From Candidatus Onthocola gallistercoris (lineage in GTDB: Bacteria > Bacillota > Clostridia > Lachnospirales > Lachnospiraceae), in contig DVLT01000042.1 of assembly GCA_018715345.1 (NCBI GenBank), positions 1 to 64,000 on the forward strand: a stretch of 64,000 bases of DNA, written 5' to 3'. Below, one piece after another: positions 44,820 through 53,744 of the stretch (within the stretch, counting starts at the first letter, position 1; every line of letters begins with the position of its first letter). The translations under genes and the position numbers were made by a program. The notes under the pieces were generated by a model, which saw only the letters and a list, made by a program, of their open reading frames with translations, had not been told where the DNA came from and searched no databases.

Positions 44820-44857
44820 AAAAGCTGCAGATAATTCCATATATCTGCAGCTTTTGT
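44820..44857 (+). terminator. Terminator after yneA
   Basis: AAAGCTGCAGATA (44821-44833) pairs with TATCTGCAGCTTT (44842-44854), followed by TGTTG. The 100 bases between yneA and this hairpin hold nothing I can name. Confidence 0.8.
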
Positions 44858-44869
44858 TGCCCCAACCCC

Positions 44870-44898
44870 TTGAAAATCCATGTCGAATCCAGTATAAT
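44870..44898 (+). promoter_or_regulatory. tyrS promoter
   Basis: TTGAAA (44870-44875), 17 bp, TATAAT (44893-44898). Confidence 0.75.
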
Positions 44899-44904
44899 AT
44901 AGGG

Positions 44905-45223
44905 ACTGATATAAGGATAGAGATGTTCTGCTTATATTATCAACAGGAATATTCGACCAGCTATGATGGGAAAGAGTAAGGACAGTTGCAGCATGACAGA
45001 GAGTATCCGGCAGGTGTGAGGATATATGCGGGCTGTACTGAATACATCCCTGAGCTTCTTTCTGAACTTCCACGAAGGGATATTAGGAAACGACGGGCGT
45101 GCCCGTTACAGCACAAAGGAATCTGCATTCCTGTCAAGGAAAAGCCTGTGAGGGTTTTTTAAATAAGAGGTGGTACCACGGATGGCCATTCGTCCTCTGT
45201 CTATATAGACAGAGGTTTTTTTT
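44905..45223 (+). ncRNA. T-box leader, tyrosine-specific
   Basis: A tRNA-sensing leader upstream of tyrS. The AGTA element (GAAAGAGTAAGGAC, 44970-44982) opens stem I; the specifier codon is TAC at 45043-45045 within GAATACATCC (tyrosine); the T-box sequence AGGTGGTACCACGGA is at 45168-45182; and the intrinsic terminator is CCTCTGTCTA/TAGACAGAGG (45194-45215) with eight T. Uncharged tRNA-Tyr would stabilise the antiterminator and allow tyrS expression. Confidence 0.92.
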
Positions 45224-45241
45224 CGCTTAGGGAAGTTTTTT

Positions 45242-45333
45242 AAATCCCGATGGCGTAAGGCGTTCATGGAAAGATCGCATGGCGGCACAATGATGCGATC
45301 TGCCCCACAGAGAATCCCATCTAAGCGGGATTT
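45242..45333 (+). other. Nested foldable element between the T-box terminator and tyrS
   Basis: Past the T-box terminator, AAATCCCG (45242-45249) pairs with CGGGATTT (45326-45333); inside it GATGG (45249-45253) can pair with CCATC (45317-45321); and AGATCGCAT (45272-45280) pairs with ATGCGATCT (45293-45301). It is followed by TTCCGTTTATTTTATT, and a small ATTCC/GGAAT hairpin lies at about 45347-45359. It is not part of the standard T-box design; it could be a second attenuator. Confidence 0.55.
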
Positions 45334-45390
45334 TCCGTTTATTTTATTCCACGGGAATAGCTATAAAAGTGAAGTGAGAGGAGATTATTG

Positions 45391-46614
45391 ATGGGTATTT
45401 ACGAAGAATTGCAGGCAAGAGGACTGATTGCCCAGGTAACCAATGAAAGTGAGATACGTGATCTTGTCAACAGCGGAAATGCCAGGTTTTATATAGGGTT
45501 TGACCCGACGGCTGATTCACTGCATGTGGGACATTTTATGGCGTTGTGTCTGATGAAACGGCTTCAGATGGCGGGTAATAAACCGGTTGTATTGATCGGA
45601 GGAGGAACGGGATATATCGGCGATCCTTCCGGAAGAACGGATATGCGATCCATGATGACGCCGGAAACCATCCAACATAACTGTGATTGTTTTAAAAAAC
45701 AGATGGAACGGTTCATCGAGTTTGGGGACGACAAAGCCATCATGGTCAACAACGCAGATTGGCTGCTGAAGCTGAACTACATTGATCTTCTGAGGGAAGT
45801 GGGCGCATGTTTTTCAGTGAACAATATGCTCCGCGCGGAATGTTACAAGCAGCGTATGGCAAAGGGACTCAGTTTTCTTGAATTTAACTATATGATCATG
45901 CAGTCCTATGACTTTTATCATCTGTACAAAAATTATGGATGTAATATGCAGTTTGGCGGTGATGACCAGTGGTCAAACATGTTGTTTGGTACAGACTTGA
46001 TCCGCAAAAAACTTGGAAAGACAGATGCCTATGCCATGACGATCACATTGCTGATGAATTCCGAAGGCAAAAAGATGGGAAAAACAGCAAAGGGCGCTGT
46101 ATGGCTGGATCCAAATAAGACTTCTCCCTTTGAATTTTATCAGTACTGGAGAAATGTGGAAGATGCGGACGTATTGAAGTGTATCCGTATGCTCACTTTC
46201 CTCCCGTTGGAAGAGATCGATAAGATGGATGGCTGGGAAGGAAGTCAGTTAAACAAGGCAAAAGAAATACTGGCCTATGAATTGACAAAGCTGGTACATG
46301 GGGAAGAAGAAGCGATGAATGCTCAGAAAGCAGCCCATGCTTTGTTTGCCGGCGGTTCAGACGATAGTCACATGCCGTCTACAGAGATTGAAAGCAGCCA
46401 GTTAACGGATGGGCAGATCGGCATCATCGATCTGATGTCAGCCTGTGGCCTGGCTGCAAGCCGCAGTGAGGCAAGACGTTTGATCACCCAAGGGGGCGTT
46501 TCTGTGGATGATGTGAAAGCCACGCTGGATACGGTCATTTCAGAGGAGACATTGAAAAACGGCGTGAAGATCCGGAAAGGCAAAAAGGTTTTCCATAAGG
46601 CCGTCCTGAAATAA
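45391..46614 (+). CDS. tyrS: Tyrosyl-tRNA synthetase
   Basis: A 407-residue class I synthetase. HIGH-like motif LHVGHFMAL (about 45), tyrosine-binding YDFYHLY, KMSKS-like motif GKKMGKTAKG (about 230) and a C-terminal S4 RNA-binding domain (about 345-405). GAGAGGAGATTATTG precedes ATG 45391; the TTG at 45388 is less likely. Controlled by the upstream T-box. Confidence 0.95.
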   Translation: MGIYEELQARGLIAQVTNESEIRDLVNSGNARFYIGFDPTADSLHVGHFMALCLMKRLQMAGNKPVVLIGGGTGYIGDPSGRTDMRSMMTPETIQHNCDCFKKQMERFIEFGDDKAIMVNNADWLLKLNYIDLLREVGACFSVNNMLRAECYKQRMAKGLSFLEFNYMIMQSYDFYHLYKNYGCNMQFGGDDQWSNMLFGTDLIRKKLGKTDAYAMTITLLMNSEGKKMGKTAKGAVWLDPNKTSPFEFYQYWRNVEDADVLKCIRMLTFLPLEEIDKMDGWEGSQLNKAKEILAYELTKLVHGEEEAMNAQKAAHALFAGGSDDSHMPSTEIESSQLTDGQIGIIDLMSACGLAASRSEARRLITQGGVSVDDVKATLDTVISEETLKNGVKIRKGKKVFHKAVLK

Positions 46615-46637
46615 TAAGATAATGATAAAATAAATGT

Positions 46638-46680
46638 GCCGTACAACGGGAGAAAAACGCGTTGTACGGCATTTATTTTA
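46638..46680. terminator. Terminator between tyrS and the recombinase
   Basis: GCCGTACAACG (46638-46648) pairs with CGTTGTACGGC (46660-46670), followed by ATTTATTTTA; usable from both convergent genes. Confidence 0.85.
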
Positions 46681-46695
46681 AGATAATAGATTGTT

Positions 46696-47727
46696 TTATT
46701 CTTGGGGTTTCTTTTTTTCCCGGAGGGTGACTGCTTTAGCGGCCATACGACGCCGGCTGTCCTCCAAAGCGGCATAGTGCTTTTTCGTTGTATTCACATC
46801 TTTGTGGCCCAGGACATCAGCCACCAGGTAAATATCGCCGGTTTCCCGATATAGGCTGGTGCCATAGGTGCTTCGGAGCTTATGGGGGGTGATATTTTTC
46901 ATGGTGGTCACTGTTCTGGAATACTTTTTGACCAGGTTTTCGATGGAACGGACCGTCATACGCTTTTTTTGGAGGGATAGGAAGAGGGCGTTTTCATGTC
47001 CCGGCTGGGCGGTTATGTTTTTGCGTTCTTCCAGATAGGGGATCAGTGCATCATGGACCTCATCACTAAAGTAAACAACAACCTCATTGCCGCCTTTTCG
47101 GATGATGCGGATCCCATTGTTATCCAGATCCACATCGGTCATATCCAGCCCCACACATTCGGAGACACGGATACCTGTGCCCAGGAAAAGAGTGAGAAGC
47201 GCCAAATCCCTTATTTTTGTCTTTTCATGGAAGGTCTGCTGCCTTTTTGTCAGTTTTTCGCCGGATTCCACATGATCTAAAAGTCTGGCGACCTCGTCCA
47301 CGTCCAAACGGATGATATTTTTTTCATGGAGTTTCGGAGCGGAGACAAGGGCAGGCGGATTTGTAAAGATCAGTTCTTTGCGAAAAAAATAGTTATAAAA
47401 GGTTTTAAGAGACGCCAGTTTCCGCGCCAGTCCTTTTTCCGTATTTGTATAAGTTTTCCCATCCTTTTCGTACAATTTCAGATATTCCAGATATTCTTCG
47501 ATATCCAAAGCTTTGATCTCATCAAGTATGGATAAAGGTATATCCCGCATATTGTATGCGGCAAAGCAGGGGTTATTTTCCCGCATAAATTCAAAAAATA
47601 TCCGAAGATCATAAGCGTACCCCAGACGGGTGCGGACAGAAGTCCGAGGCTCAATGCCCCGGAAAAAAGTTCCGGTGAAGAGGGGAAGCTCTCCCATGAC
47701 TGCCCGGAGCTTTTTTTGATTTTCCAT
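46696..47727 (-). CDS. XerC-type tyrosine recombinase
   Basis: A 343-residue site-specific recombinase with an N-terminal SAM-like core-binding domain (about 20-140) and a catalytic domain holding Arg in GTGIRVSEC, Lys in RKGGNE, HKLRSTYG (HxxR), GHKDVNTT and the nucleophile Tyr in KKHYAAL. All catalytic residues are present. ATG 47727 is preferred; a GTG at 47769 would add 14 residues. It lies next to ttcA in an otherwise housekeeping region with no mobile-element marks, so it may act in chromosome dimer resolution, though a dif site was not found here. Confidence 0.85.
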   Translation of the reverse strand: MENQKKLRAVMGELPLFTGTFFRGIEPRTSVRTRLGYAYDLRIFFEFMRENNPCFAAYNMRDIPLSILDEIKALDIEEYLEYLKLYEKDGKTYTNTEKGLARKLASLKTFYNYFFRKELIFTNPPALVSAPKLHEKNIIRLDVDEVARLLDHVESGEKLTKRQQTFHEKTKIRDLALLTLFLGTGIRVSECVGLDMTDVDLDNNGIRIIRKGGNEVVVYFSDEVHDALIPYLEERKNITAQPGHENALFLSLQKKRMTVRSIENLVKKYSRTVTTMKNITPHKLRSTYGTSLYRETGDIYLVADVLGHKDVNTTKKHYAALEDSRRRMAAKAVTLREKKKPQE

Positions 47728-47774
47728 GTTGGAGCGTTCCTGGTACGTATATTCTTTCAAAAAAAACACCTTCT

Positions 47775-48506
47775 TTAGATAAGGCCCTCCGTTTTGGGCC
47801 AGCTGGGAATGTTGCCGGTGAGTATGGCATGGAACATTTTATCTGTCACTCCTGGATTTTCACGGTTCAATGAAAGCAGCAGTTGTTTAACATATTCCCG
47901 TTTTGTATAACCATCGGCCGGACAAGGGTTTTTGGCTATGGGAAGATCATATTTATTTTTAAAACCGACGATATCTGCCTCAGATATATATAATAGCGGC
48001 CGGATGACTGTCAGATCCATCCGATCCAGATAGGTCACAGGAGAGTAACAGTAGAAGCGGCCTTCAAACATGAGGGACATGAGCATGGTTTCCACCAGAT
48101 CGTCCCGATGGTGCCCGTAGGCGATCTTGTTACAGCCGATCTTTTTGGCATATTCGTTTAGCGAACCTTTACGCATCTTTGCACAAAGGGAACAAGGGTT
48201 CTTTTCCTTTCTTTCCTTAAAGATGATCGGACCGATATCGGTTTTTAACGTTGTATAAGGAACGTGGAGTTCATCACATAACTGATGGATCTTTTCCGTG
48301 GAAAAGCCTTCGAATCCCAGATCGACAGTAATGGCGACGATCTCAAAGGGATTTGGATAAAAACGGCGCAGACCATTTAAAGCATAAAGAAGGGTCAGGC
48401 TGTCTTTACCTCCGGATATGCCGATGGCAATCTTATCGCCAGGCTGGATCATGTGATAGGTGTCCACCGCTTTGCGGGTATAACTTAACAGTTGCTGAAG
48501 TTTCAT
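47775..48506 (-). CDS. ttcA: TtcA-family tRNA 2-thiolation protein
   Basis: A 243-residue PP-loop ATPase. The ATP motif ISGGKDSLTLLYAL is at about 29-42, with Cys pair CSLCAKMRKG (about 108-111) and a downstream CPAD Cys as in TtcA/TtuA-type enzymes that thiolate tRNA and use an Fe-S cluster. The exact tRNA position modified is not certain in Firmicutes. Starts 6 bp upstream of the longest reading of the recombinase gene, suggesting co-transcription. Confidence 0.85.
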   Translation of the reverse strand: MKLQQLLSYTRKAVDTYHMIQPGDKIAIGISGGKDSLTLLYALNGLRRFYPNPFEIVAITVDLGFEGFSTEKIHQLCDELHVPYTTLKTDIGPIIFKERKEKNPCSLCAKMRKGSLNEYAKKIGCNKIAYGHHRDDLVETMLMSLMFEGRFYCYSPVTYLDRMDLTVIRPLLYISEADIVGFKNKYDLPIAKNPCPADGYTKREYVKQLLLSLNRENPGVTDKMFHAILTGNIPSWPKTEGLI

Positions 48507-48823
48507 GATATATGTAAATTCCTTTCTAGTCGTGATTTATTTTGTTTGTATCTGGTATATGTATCTGGTATATAAAGAAACAGAGAAGGTAAAACGTTTG
48601 TTTCGATCCTTTGTAAATTATACATGGCGATGGAGAAGAAAACAACCTGTTTTTGAAAAAGCCCGTGGTTCAAGAAGGTTTTGAGGATAGAACGAAAAAT
48701 GGCCGAGATGATTTTTGAAAAACACTATTTATTCGGAAAAGTTGTGTTTCGCGAATAAATATATCACTATAGATCAGCCGGACAAAAACGACTTATTTCT
48801 GCCCGGCTCCTCTTTCCTATATT
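48507..48823. other. Intergenic stretch with a short tandem repeat
   Basis: No gene is supportable. At about 48550-48574 the unit ATCTGGTATATGT-/ATCTGGTATATAA occurs twice in tandem. The rest is AT-rich. Near 48776-48814 AGCCGG and CCGGCT can form a weak hairpin that may terminate rluD. Confidence 0.5.
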
Positions 48824-49756
48824 TTATAACGCTTCTTTTCGGAGTTTTTCCAGCAATTCCTCAAAGTAATCTGGAAGTTGGGAATCAAATTCCAGATATT
48901 CTCCGGTGGATGGATGGATGAATCCGAAAACTTTTGCGTGGAGTACCTGACCTTGCAGTTTATAAGGCTGTTTGGCCGGTCCATATACGTTATCGCCCAG
49001 TAAAGGATGGCCAATGGATGCCATATGGACCCGGATCTGGTGGGTCCGTCCCGTTTCCAAAGAACATTCGATATAGGTGAACTTTCCGAAACGTTCCAGT
49101 ACTTTATAATGGGTCACTGCATCTTTGCCATTTTTGTAGTTGACAGCCATTTTCTTCCGGTCTGTGGGATGTCTGCCTATAGGCGCATCCACAGTACCCG
49201 TGTCGTCTTTTAAATTGTTGTATACGATCGCATGATATTTCCGTGTGATGCTGTGGACCTTCAGCTGATCGGCTATGGACTGATGGGCTTTATCGTTTTT
49301 GCAGACGATCAGTAAGCCGGTGGTGTCTTTATCGATACGGTGGACGATCCCGGGCCGCATAACGCCGTTTATGGAGGAAAGATCATCTTTGCAATGATAT
49401 AAAAGCCCGTTTACAAGCGTATGATCCGGATGACCGGCACTTGGGTGGACGACCATATCCTTCGGCTTATTGACGATCAGCACGTCCCCATCTTCATATA
49501 CGATATTCAGATCCATCTTTTGAGGCTGGATATCGAGCATTTCCGGCGCCGGAACGGTCAGGGCGACCAAATCCCCGCCTTTGATCATTTCTCCCGGTTT
49601 TGAGGCCTTTTTGCCGTTTACAGAAGCATTTTCCCGCACCAATTTCTGGATATAGGAACGGGACAGCTCTGGAAGCTGGCCTGCCAAAAAGCGATCCAGG
49701 CGGATCGCCTGTTCCGGTTCGGGTACGCAAAAGGTATATTCTCTGTCTTTTGCCAT
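48824..49756 (-). CDS. rluD: RluD-family 23S rRNA pseudouridine synthase
   Basis: A 310-residue RluA-family enzyme with an N-terminal S4 domain (about 15-75, RLDRFLAGQLPELSRSYIQKLV) and the catalytic Asp in HRIDKDTTGLL (about 140). GGAGAGTAAATGTG precedes ATG 49756; the GTG just before it is less likely. It is downstream of lspA, the usual Firmicute pairing. Confidence 0.92.
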   Translation of the reverse strand: MAKDREYTFCVPEPEQAIRLDRFLAGQLPELSRSYIQKLVRENASVNGKKASKPGEMIKGGDLVALTVPAPEMLDIQPQKMDLNIVYEDGDVLIVNKPKDMVVHPSAGHPDHTLVNGLLYHCKDDLSSINGVMRPGIVHRIDKDTTGLLIVCKNDKAHQSIADQLKVHSITRKYHAIVYNNLKDDTGTVDAPIGRHPTDRKKMAVNYKNGKDAVTHYKVLERFGKFTYIECSLETGRTHQIRVHMASIGHPLLGDNVYGPAKQPYKLQGQVLHAKVFGFIHPSTGEYLEFDSQLPDYFEELLEKLRKEAL

Positions 49757-49761
49757 CACAT

Positions 49762-50289
49762 TTACTCTCCTGTCCCGTTTCTGTCAGAAGCTGCCTTGGC
49801 CTTACGGGAAAATATGAAATCAAAATCATGTTCATCTTTATAGTAAAAGGCCACGAGAAGGATCAGCAAAAAGGCTGAAACGGTAACATAGATATCCGCC
49901 ACATTGAAAATGGGAAAATCAATGAGTTTAAAATAGATAAAATCCACCACAAAATGCCGGAAAACCCGATCGATCAGGTTACCGGCGGCGCCAGCCATCA
50001 AAAAGACAGTGATGACTTTTAAGGCCTTATATTTTTTCGCATCGGGTATCCTGCAGTAAAACCAGATCAATGCGATCAGGATAAATACGGTGATAAGGCC
50101 AAGTATGGGAAAAGAGCCTTGCATCAGTCCCCACACTGCTCCCCTGTTTTCATGATAATAAAAGGACAGAACACCGGGGATAAGGGGGATCTCCACCACA
50201 GGTTTTAGTATGGTCACGGCAAGATATTTGGCGAGCTGATCCAACAGTATCAGTAAGATAGCAGCTCCCAAGCCTTTGATATATTTCAT
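49762..50289 (-). CDS. lspA: Lipoprotein signal peptidase (signal peptidase II)
   Basis: A 175-residue membrane aspartyl protease with four helices that removes lipoprotein signal peptides. Catalytic aspartates are in GAAGNLIDRV (about 116) and FNVADIYV (about 136). It overlaps aroB by 4 bp and is 5 bp from rluD. Its substrates in this window include the ABC binding lipoprotein and the D,D-carboxypeptidase. Confidence 0.95.
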   Translation of the reverse strand: MKYIKGLGAAILLILLDQLAKYLAVTILKPVVEIPLIPGVLSFYYHENRGAVWGLMQGSFPILGLITVFILIALIWFYCRIPDAKKYKALKVITVFLMAGAAGNLIDRVFRHFVVDFIYFKLIDFPIFNVADIYVTVSAFLLILLVAFYYKDEHDFDFIFSRKAKAASDRNGTGE

Positions 50290-51368
50290 AAACAGGCACC
50301 AATTCCTTTCAGCAGTTCTTCATCGCTCACAGTGGGATCAATGTAAGCCTGGCCGATGGATCTGAGGAGTATGAATCGGATCCTGCCTCCGTCCATCTTC
50401 TTATCCAGTTTTGTGGCTGCCAGGACGTCTTGTGCCTGAAGGCCGGACACCGTACAAGGCAGTTTAAAACGGTTTAATGTATCTTTGATCTCTTCTGCAG
50501 CTTCATCGGTAATATCGCCTCTGTTCCTGGAAATATCCGCCGCCGCGGCTATGCCTACGGCCACGCATTCACCATGGAGCATGGAAAAGTCTTTCAGCTT
50601 TTCCACAGAATGGCCAACGGTATGGCCAAAATTGAGCAGCGCCCGCTCGCCCTTTTCCTGGGGATCGTTTTCCACCACAGCTCGCTTGATCTGGCAGCTT
50701 CGCTCCACCATGGCCTCCAATGCAGGATAATCCATATTTAAAATGGACTGGGCATGCGCCCTGAGCCATTCGTAATAGGAACGGTCTTTGATCAATCCAT
50801 GTTTGATCACTTCCGCCATTCCAGAAGAGAATTGGCGCTGATCCAATGTTTTTAAGGTATTCAGATTCATGTAGACCAGACGGGGCTGCCAGAATGCTCC
50901 GACCATATTTTTATATTGGCGGAAATCCACGCCGGTCTTACCGCCGATACTGCTGTCGCACTGGGCCAACAAGGTGGTCGGGATCTGGATAAAAGAAATT
51001 CCCCGCAGATAGGTGGCGGCCGCATATCCGGTCATATCGCCGGTCACACCACCGCCTAGAGCGATCAACACATCCTTTCGATCGAAGTGTTCCTTTATGA
51101 GCAAAGAATAAATCTCTTGTATCGTATCCAGGTTTTTGTGGGCTTCGCCGGCCTCAAAAACAAATGAGACGACCCGGCTCCCGACTTTTTCACATATGGC
51201 CCTGACCGGCTCCAGATAGAGGGGAGCCACCTGGCTGTCTGTGACAATACAGATCCGTCTGTCTTTAAAAGACAATTCTGTTAAAAACCCATCCAGATGG
51301 GAAAACGAATCATCCAGGCAAATATCATAAATTTTTTGGTTATCTTTACTGATCGGTATTACTTTCAA
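50286..51368 (-). CDS. aroB: 3-Dehydroquinate synthase
   Basis: A 360-residue NAD- and metal-dependent enzyme of the shikimate pathway. The NAD loop GGGVTGDMTGYAAATYLRGI is at about 104-123, with the metal ligands Glu, His and His in later conserved blocks (GMAEVIKHG; LNFGHTVGHSVE; HGECVAVG). Heads aroB-lspA-rluD. No other aro genes are near. Confidence 0.95.
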   Translation of the reverse strand: MKVIPISKDNQKIYDICLDDSFSHLDGFLTELSFKDRRICIVTDSQVAPLYLEPVRAICEKVGSRVVSFVFEAGEAHKNLDTIQEIYSLLIKEHFDRKDVLIALGGGVTGDMTGYAAATYLRGISFIQIPTTLLAQCDSSIGGKTGVDFRQYKNMVGAFWQPRLVYMNLNTLKTLDQRQFSSGMAEVIKHGLIKDRSYYEWLRAHAQSILNMDYPALEAMVERSCQIKRAVVENDPQEKGERALLNFGHTVGHSVEKLKDFSMLHGECVAVGIAAAADISRNRGDITDEAAEEIKDTLNRFKLPCTVSGLQAQDVLAATKLDKKMDGGRIRFILLRSIGQAYIDPTVSDEELLKGIGACL

Positions 51369-51396
51369 AATATATCCTCTCGCTTATCCTATGATC

Positions 51397-51440
51397 TGAA
51401 AAAAGAGAGTCTGCCCGAAGCGATATTTTAGGCAGACTCT
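51397..51440 (-). terminator. Terminator after divIVA
   Basis: On the minus strand AGAGTCTGCC (51440-51431) pairs with GGCAGACTCT (51415-51406), followed by CTTTTTTC. Confidence 0.88.
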
Positions 51441-51456
51441 GCTGTTTGTATACGTT

Positions 51457-52080
51457 TTATTTGTCGAAGATGCTGGCAATATCCTGGACGATGGGATCAT
51501 CAGCAGATAAAGTTTCGTCCATTTCGTCATCGGCCTCGTCATCATCGGCTGCGGCAGTTTCGGGCACATTCTGATAAACCATTCTGGATTCCACAGAAGG
51601 TTCTGTAGATACAAATGTATCCACTTTTGCCAACTCGATCTTAAATGCATCGCTGTCCAAAAGATCCATCTGGGCAGTTGCCAATGACTTATACTGACTT
51701 TTGTAACTCTCATACTGCTGGAGCAACTCCACTGTTTTCGCCCGAAGGTTCTCCAGTTCTTTTTTGGCATCGGCCAAAATGGCTTCCGCCTTCACAGAAG
51801 CTTCCTGTTCAATGACCGCTGCATTGGCTTTAGCAGAAGCGATCGTCTCTTCCGAAGTGGTTTCAGCCAGTACAAGAGCTTTCTGGAGAGATTTTTCGAT
51901 CCCTTTGTACTGATTGATCCCGTCATTTAAAACCTGGACCTCATCCTTCAGTTCCATGTTCTCTCTGTATAATGTCTCATAATCGGGATATAAGCTGGCA
52001 AGAAAACTGTCCACGTCTGCTTTAGAATATCCCATACCTGTCTTAAACGTTTTCGCCTGTACATCAATTGGTGTTAACAT
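51457..52080 (-). CDS. divIVA: DivIVA-domain cell division/polarity protein
   Basis: A 207-residue coiled-coil protein. The N-terminal DivIVA domain (about 1-60, LTPIDVQAKTFKTGMGYSKADVDSFL) binds curved membrane; long coiled coils follow and the C-terminus is very acidic (DDDEADDEMDE). GGAGGCGTATCAT precedes the ATG. It is the last gene of the ylm-type cluster and ends at a strong terminator. Confidence 0.92.
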   Translation of the reverse strand: MLTPIDVQAKTFKTGMGYSKADVDSFLASLYPDYETLYRENMELKDEVQVLNDGINQYKGIEKSLQKALVLAETTSEETIASAKANAAVIEQEASVKAEAILADAKKELENLRAKTVELLQQYESYKSQYKSLATAQMDLLDSDAFKIELAKVDTFVSTEPSVESRMVYQNVPETAAADDDEADDEMDETLSADDPIVQDIASIFDK

Positions 52081-52092
52081 ATGATACGCCTC

Positions 52093-52851
52093 CTATACAT
52101 ACTTTCGTATTTCAATAATACATTTGTTCTTTTTTGATTTATTTTGCAAGTCAACAAATACAAATTTCCCTTTATGACGCACGGAAATCACATCTCCACT
52201 TTTGACGGCATGACTGTTTCCTGTGATCATACGGCCATTGATAAAAACTTCCCCGTCTGTGATACACTGCACAGCCTTGGAACGGGAAAGACCATAGGCT
52301 GCGGCTATGATGGTATCCAGCCGGACAGAGGATACTGTCTTGCGTGAAACGGAGAATCTGGGCATCCGGTACGCTTCCGGCAGATCTTCTGCCTGGATCC
52401 TTACGATGGTACGCCCCACCTGCTTTAGCTCCTCAAGGATAAAATCGGATGTTTCGCGGCGTACATATATCCAGGCCCCGTCATCCTGGACCAGGATATC
52501 TCCGATCTTCTCTCTTTTTAACCCAAGTCCCAATATACTCCCCAGATAATCTCTGTGTCCGGGGACAGCGGAGAACTTAGGATAAGCGGGGGTGATATGC
52601 AGCCATAAAGCGGGCCACCCTTCCGGTTCAAAAGCTCCGAATGCGGCCAGCACGCGTTCCGCATGGGGATATCCTCCGCTTAAAAAAAGCCCTTCAGCTC
52701 CCGTATCCTTCAGGATATCATCCTGATGCTTAAGGAGCAGATCCTGCTCATACATACTCATAAAGTCTGAAAAACACGGACGTCCCTCATAGTAGGATCG
52801 GGACGCGATATCGTTCATATGGTGCAAAAATACCTGTTCATCCTTTGTCAT
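52093..52851 (-). CDS. ylmH: YlmH-family S4 RNA-binding protein
   Basis: A 252-residue YlmH protein with an S4 domain at the C-terminus (about 180-245, VRLDTIIAAAYGLSRSKAVQCITDGEVFINGR). Members bind stalled 50S-peptidyl-tRNA complexes and are linked to the division cluster by position. It lies between yggT and divIVA. Confidence 0.9.
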   Translation of the reverse strand: MTKDEQVFLHHMNDIASRSYYEGRPCFSDFMSMYEQDLLLKHQDDILKDTGAEGLFLSGGYPHAERVLAAFGAFEPEGWPALWLHITPAYPKFSAVPGHRDYLGSILGLGLKREKIGDILVQDDGAWIYVRRETSDFILEELKQVGRTIVRIQAEDLPEAYRMPRFSVSRKTVSSVRLDTIIAAAYGLSRSKAVQCITDGEVFINGRMITGNSHAVKSGDVISVRHKGKFVFVDLQNKSKKNKCIIEIRKYV

Positions 52852-52855
52852 ATCG

Positions 52856-53131
52856 TCACCTCAGCGCCAGACATAATTGCCTCACATATAGGATCAGCAG
52901 ATAAAGAATGATAGGCGACAGATCGATCCCCTGAATATATACGACAGACTTTCTCAGCAAGCGTCGTATCGGTTCGAGCAGCGGGTCCATGATGTAATTC
53001 ATAAGTTTACGCAAAGTCGGGCTCAGGGGCAGCCATGATACAAAGATATAAACCGTTACTGCCACCTCCACGATCATGAGGAACCAGTAAACCACGCTAA
53101 CCAGATATATAGTCAATCCGTTCCACCTCAA
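52856..53131 (-). CDS. yggT: YggT-family membrane protein
   Basis: A 91-residue protein with two membrane helices and the family motif WLPLSPTLRKLMNYIMDPLLEPIRRLLR between them. Function is not well defined; conserved in division clusters (YlmG). It overlaps sepF by 4 bp. Confidence 0.9.
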   Translation of the reverse strand: MRWNGLTIYLVSVVYWFLMIVEVAVTVYIFVSWLPLSPTLRKLMNYIMDPLLEPIRRLLRKSVVYIQGIDLSPIILYLLILYVRQLCLALR

Positions 53132-53742
53132 AACTCATTCTTAAATGCCGGGATACGGATCCCAGAAGATATAACCTCCTGAAGATCTCCGGAAATCTCG
53201 ATACTTTCCGGAGTGACTATAAATATATAGTTGGAGATCTTTTCGATATTGCCTGCCATAGCGTAACAGGAACCGGAAATAAAGTCGATGATCCGCTGGG
53301 CGATCTCCAGATCGATCCCCTCCAGATTGACGACAGCCGCCCTGCCGGATAAGAGGACATCGCTAATCTCCCGGGAGTCCTCGAAAACAGTGGGACGGAG
53401 TACGCATACTTCCCCTCGGGCTTTCGGAGCAGAGGATTTCATAGGTACGATCTTGCTGCCAGATGATGTGGGCGCCCGGTAAGCAGATGGCGTGCTTTTT
53501 GTCTTTGCCTGTTTGGGAGCAGCAGTCCGGTTCTCGCGGCGTACCCCAACCTTTTCACGGGAAACGGTCTCTTTCTTTGAAGTCTTTTTCTTTACGACTG
53601 GCGCCGGGATATCGTCAAAATCATCCTCTTCTTCAAAATCGTTATCTATATCATCATCATCGAAATCATCATAATCGTCATCATAATCATCGTCATCATT
53701 CATGCGCATAAGATTCAAAAATTTATCAAAAACATTACTCAT
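53128..53742 (-). CDS. sepF: Cell division protein SepF
   Basis: A 204-residue FtsZ-anchoring protein. The N-terminal part after a short amphipathic segment is a long run of Asp-rich sequence (about 15-45) and a basic linker; the conserved SepF domain is at about 108-195 (VCVLRPTVFEDSREISDVLLSGRAAVVNLEGID...). The Asp tract is longer than usual for the family. Between yggS and yggT. Confidence 0.93.
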   Translation of the reverse strand: MSNVFDKFLNLMRMNDDDDYDDDYDDFDDDDIDNDFEEEDDFDDIPAPVVKKKTSKKETVSREKVGVRRENRTAAPKQAKTKSTPSAYRAPTSSGSKIVPMKSSAPKARGEVCVLRPTVFEDSREISDVLLSGRAAVVNLEGIDLEIAQRIIDFISGSCYAMAGNIEKISNYIFIVTPESIEISGDLQEVISSGIRIPAFKNEF

Positions 53743-53744
53743 AA

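Noticed and set aside
46696..47727. Integrase marking a prophage or integrative element
   Set aside because: No att-like repeats, phage genes, or tRNA nearby; the neighbours are housekeeping genes, so a resident XerC-type protein is more likely.
48550..48574. CRISPR-like repeat
   Set aside because: Only two short tandem copies with no spacers or cas genes.
53640..53700. Low-complexity ATC/CAT repeat as a microsatellite
   Set aside because: It is the codon run for the Asp tract of SepF, in frame and explained by coding.
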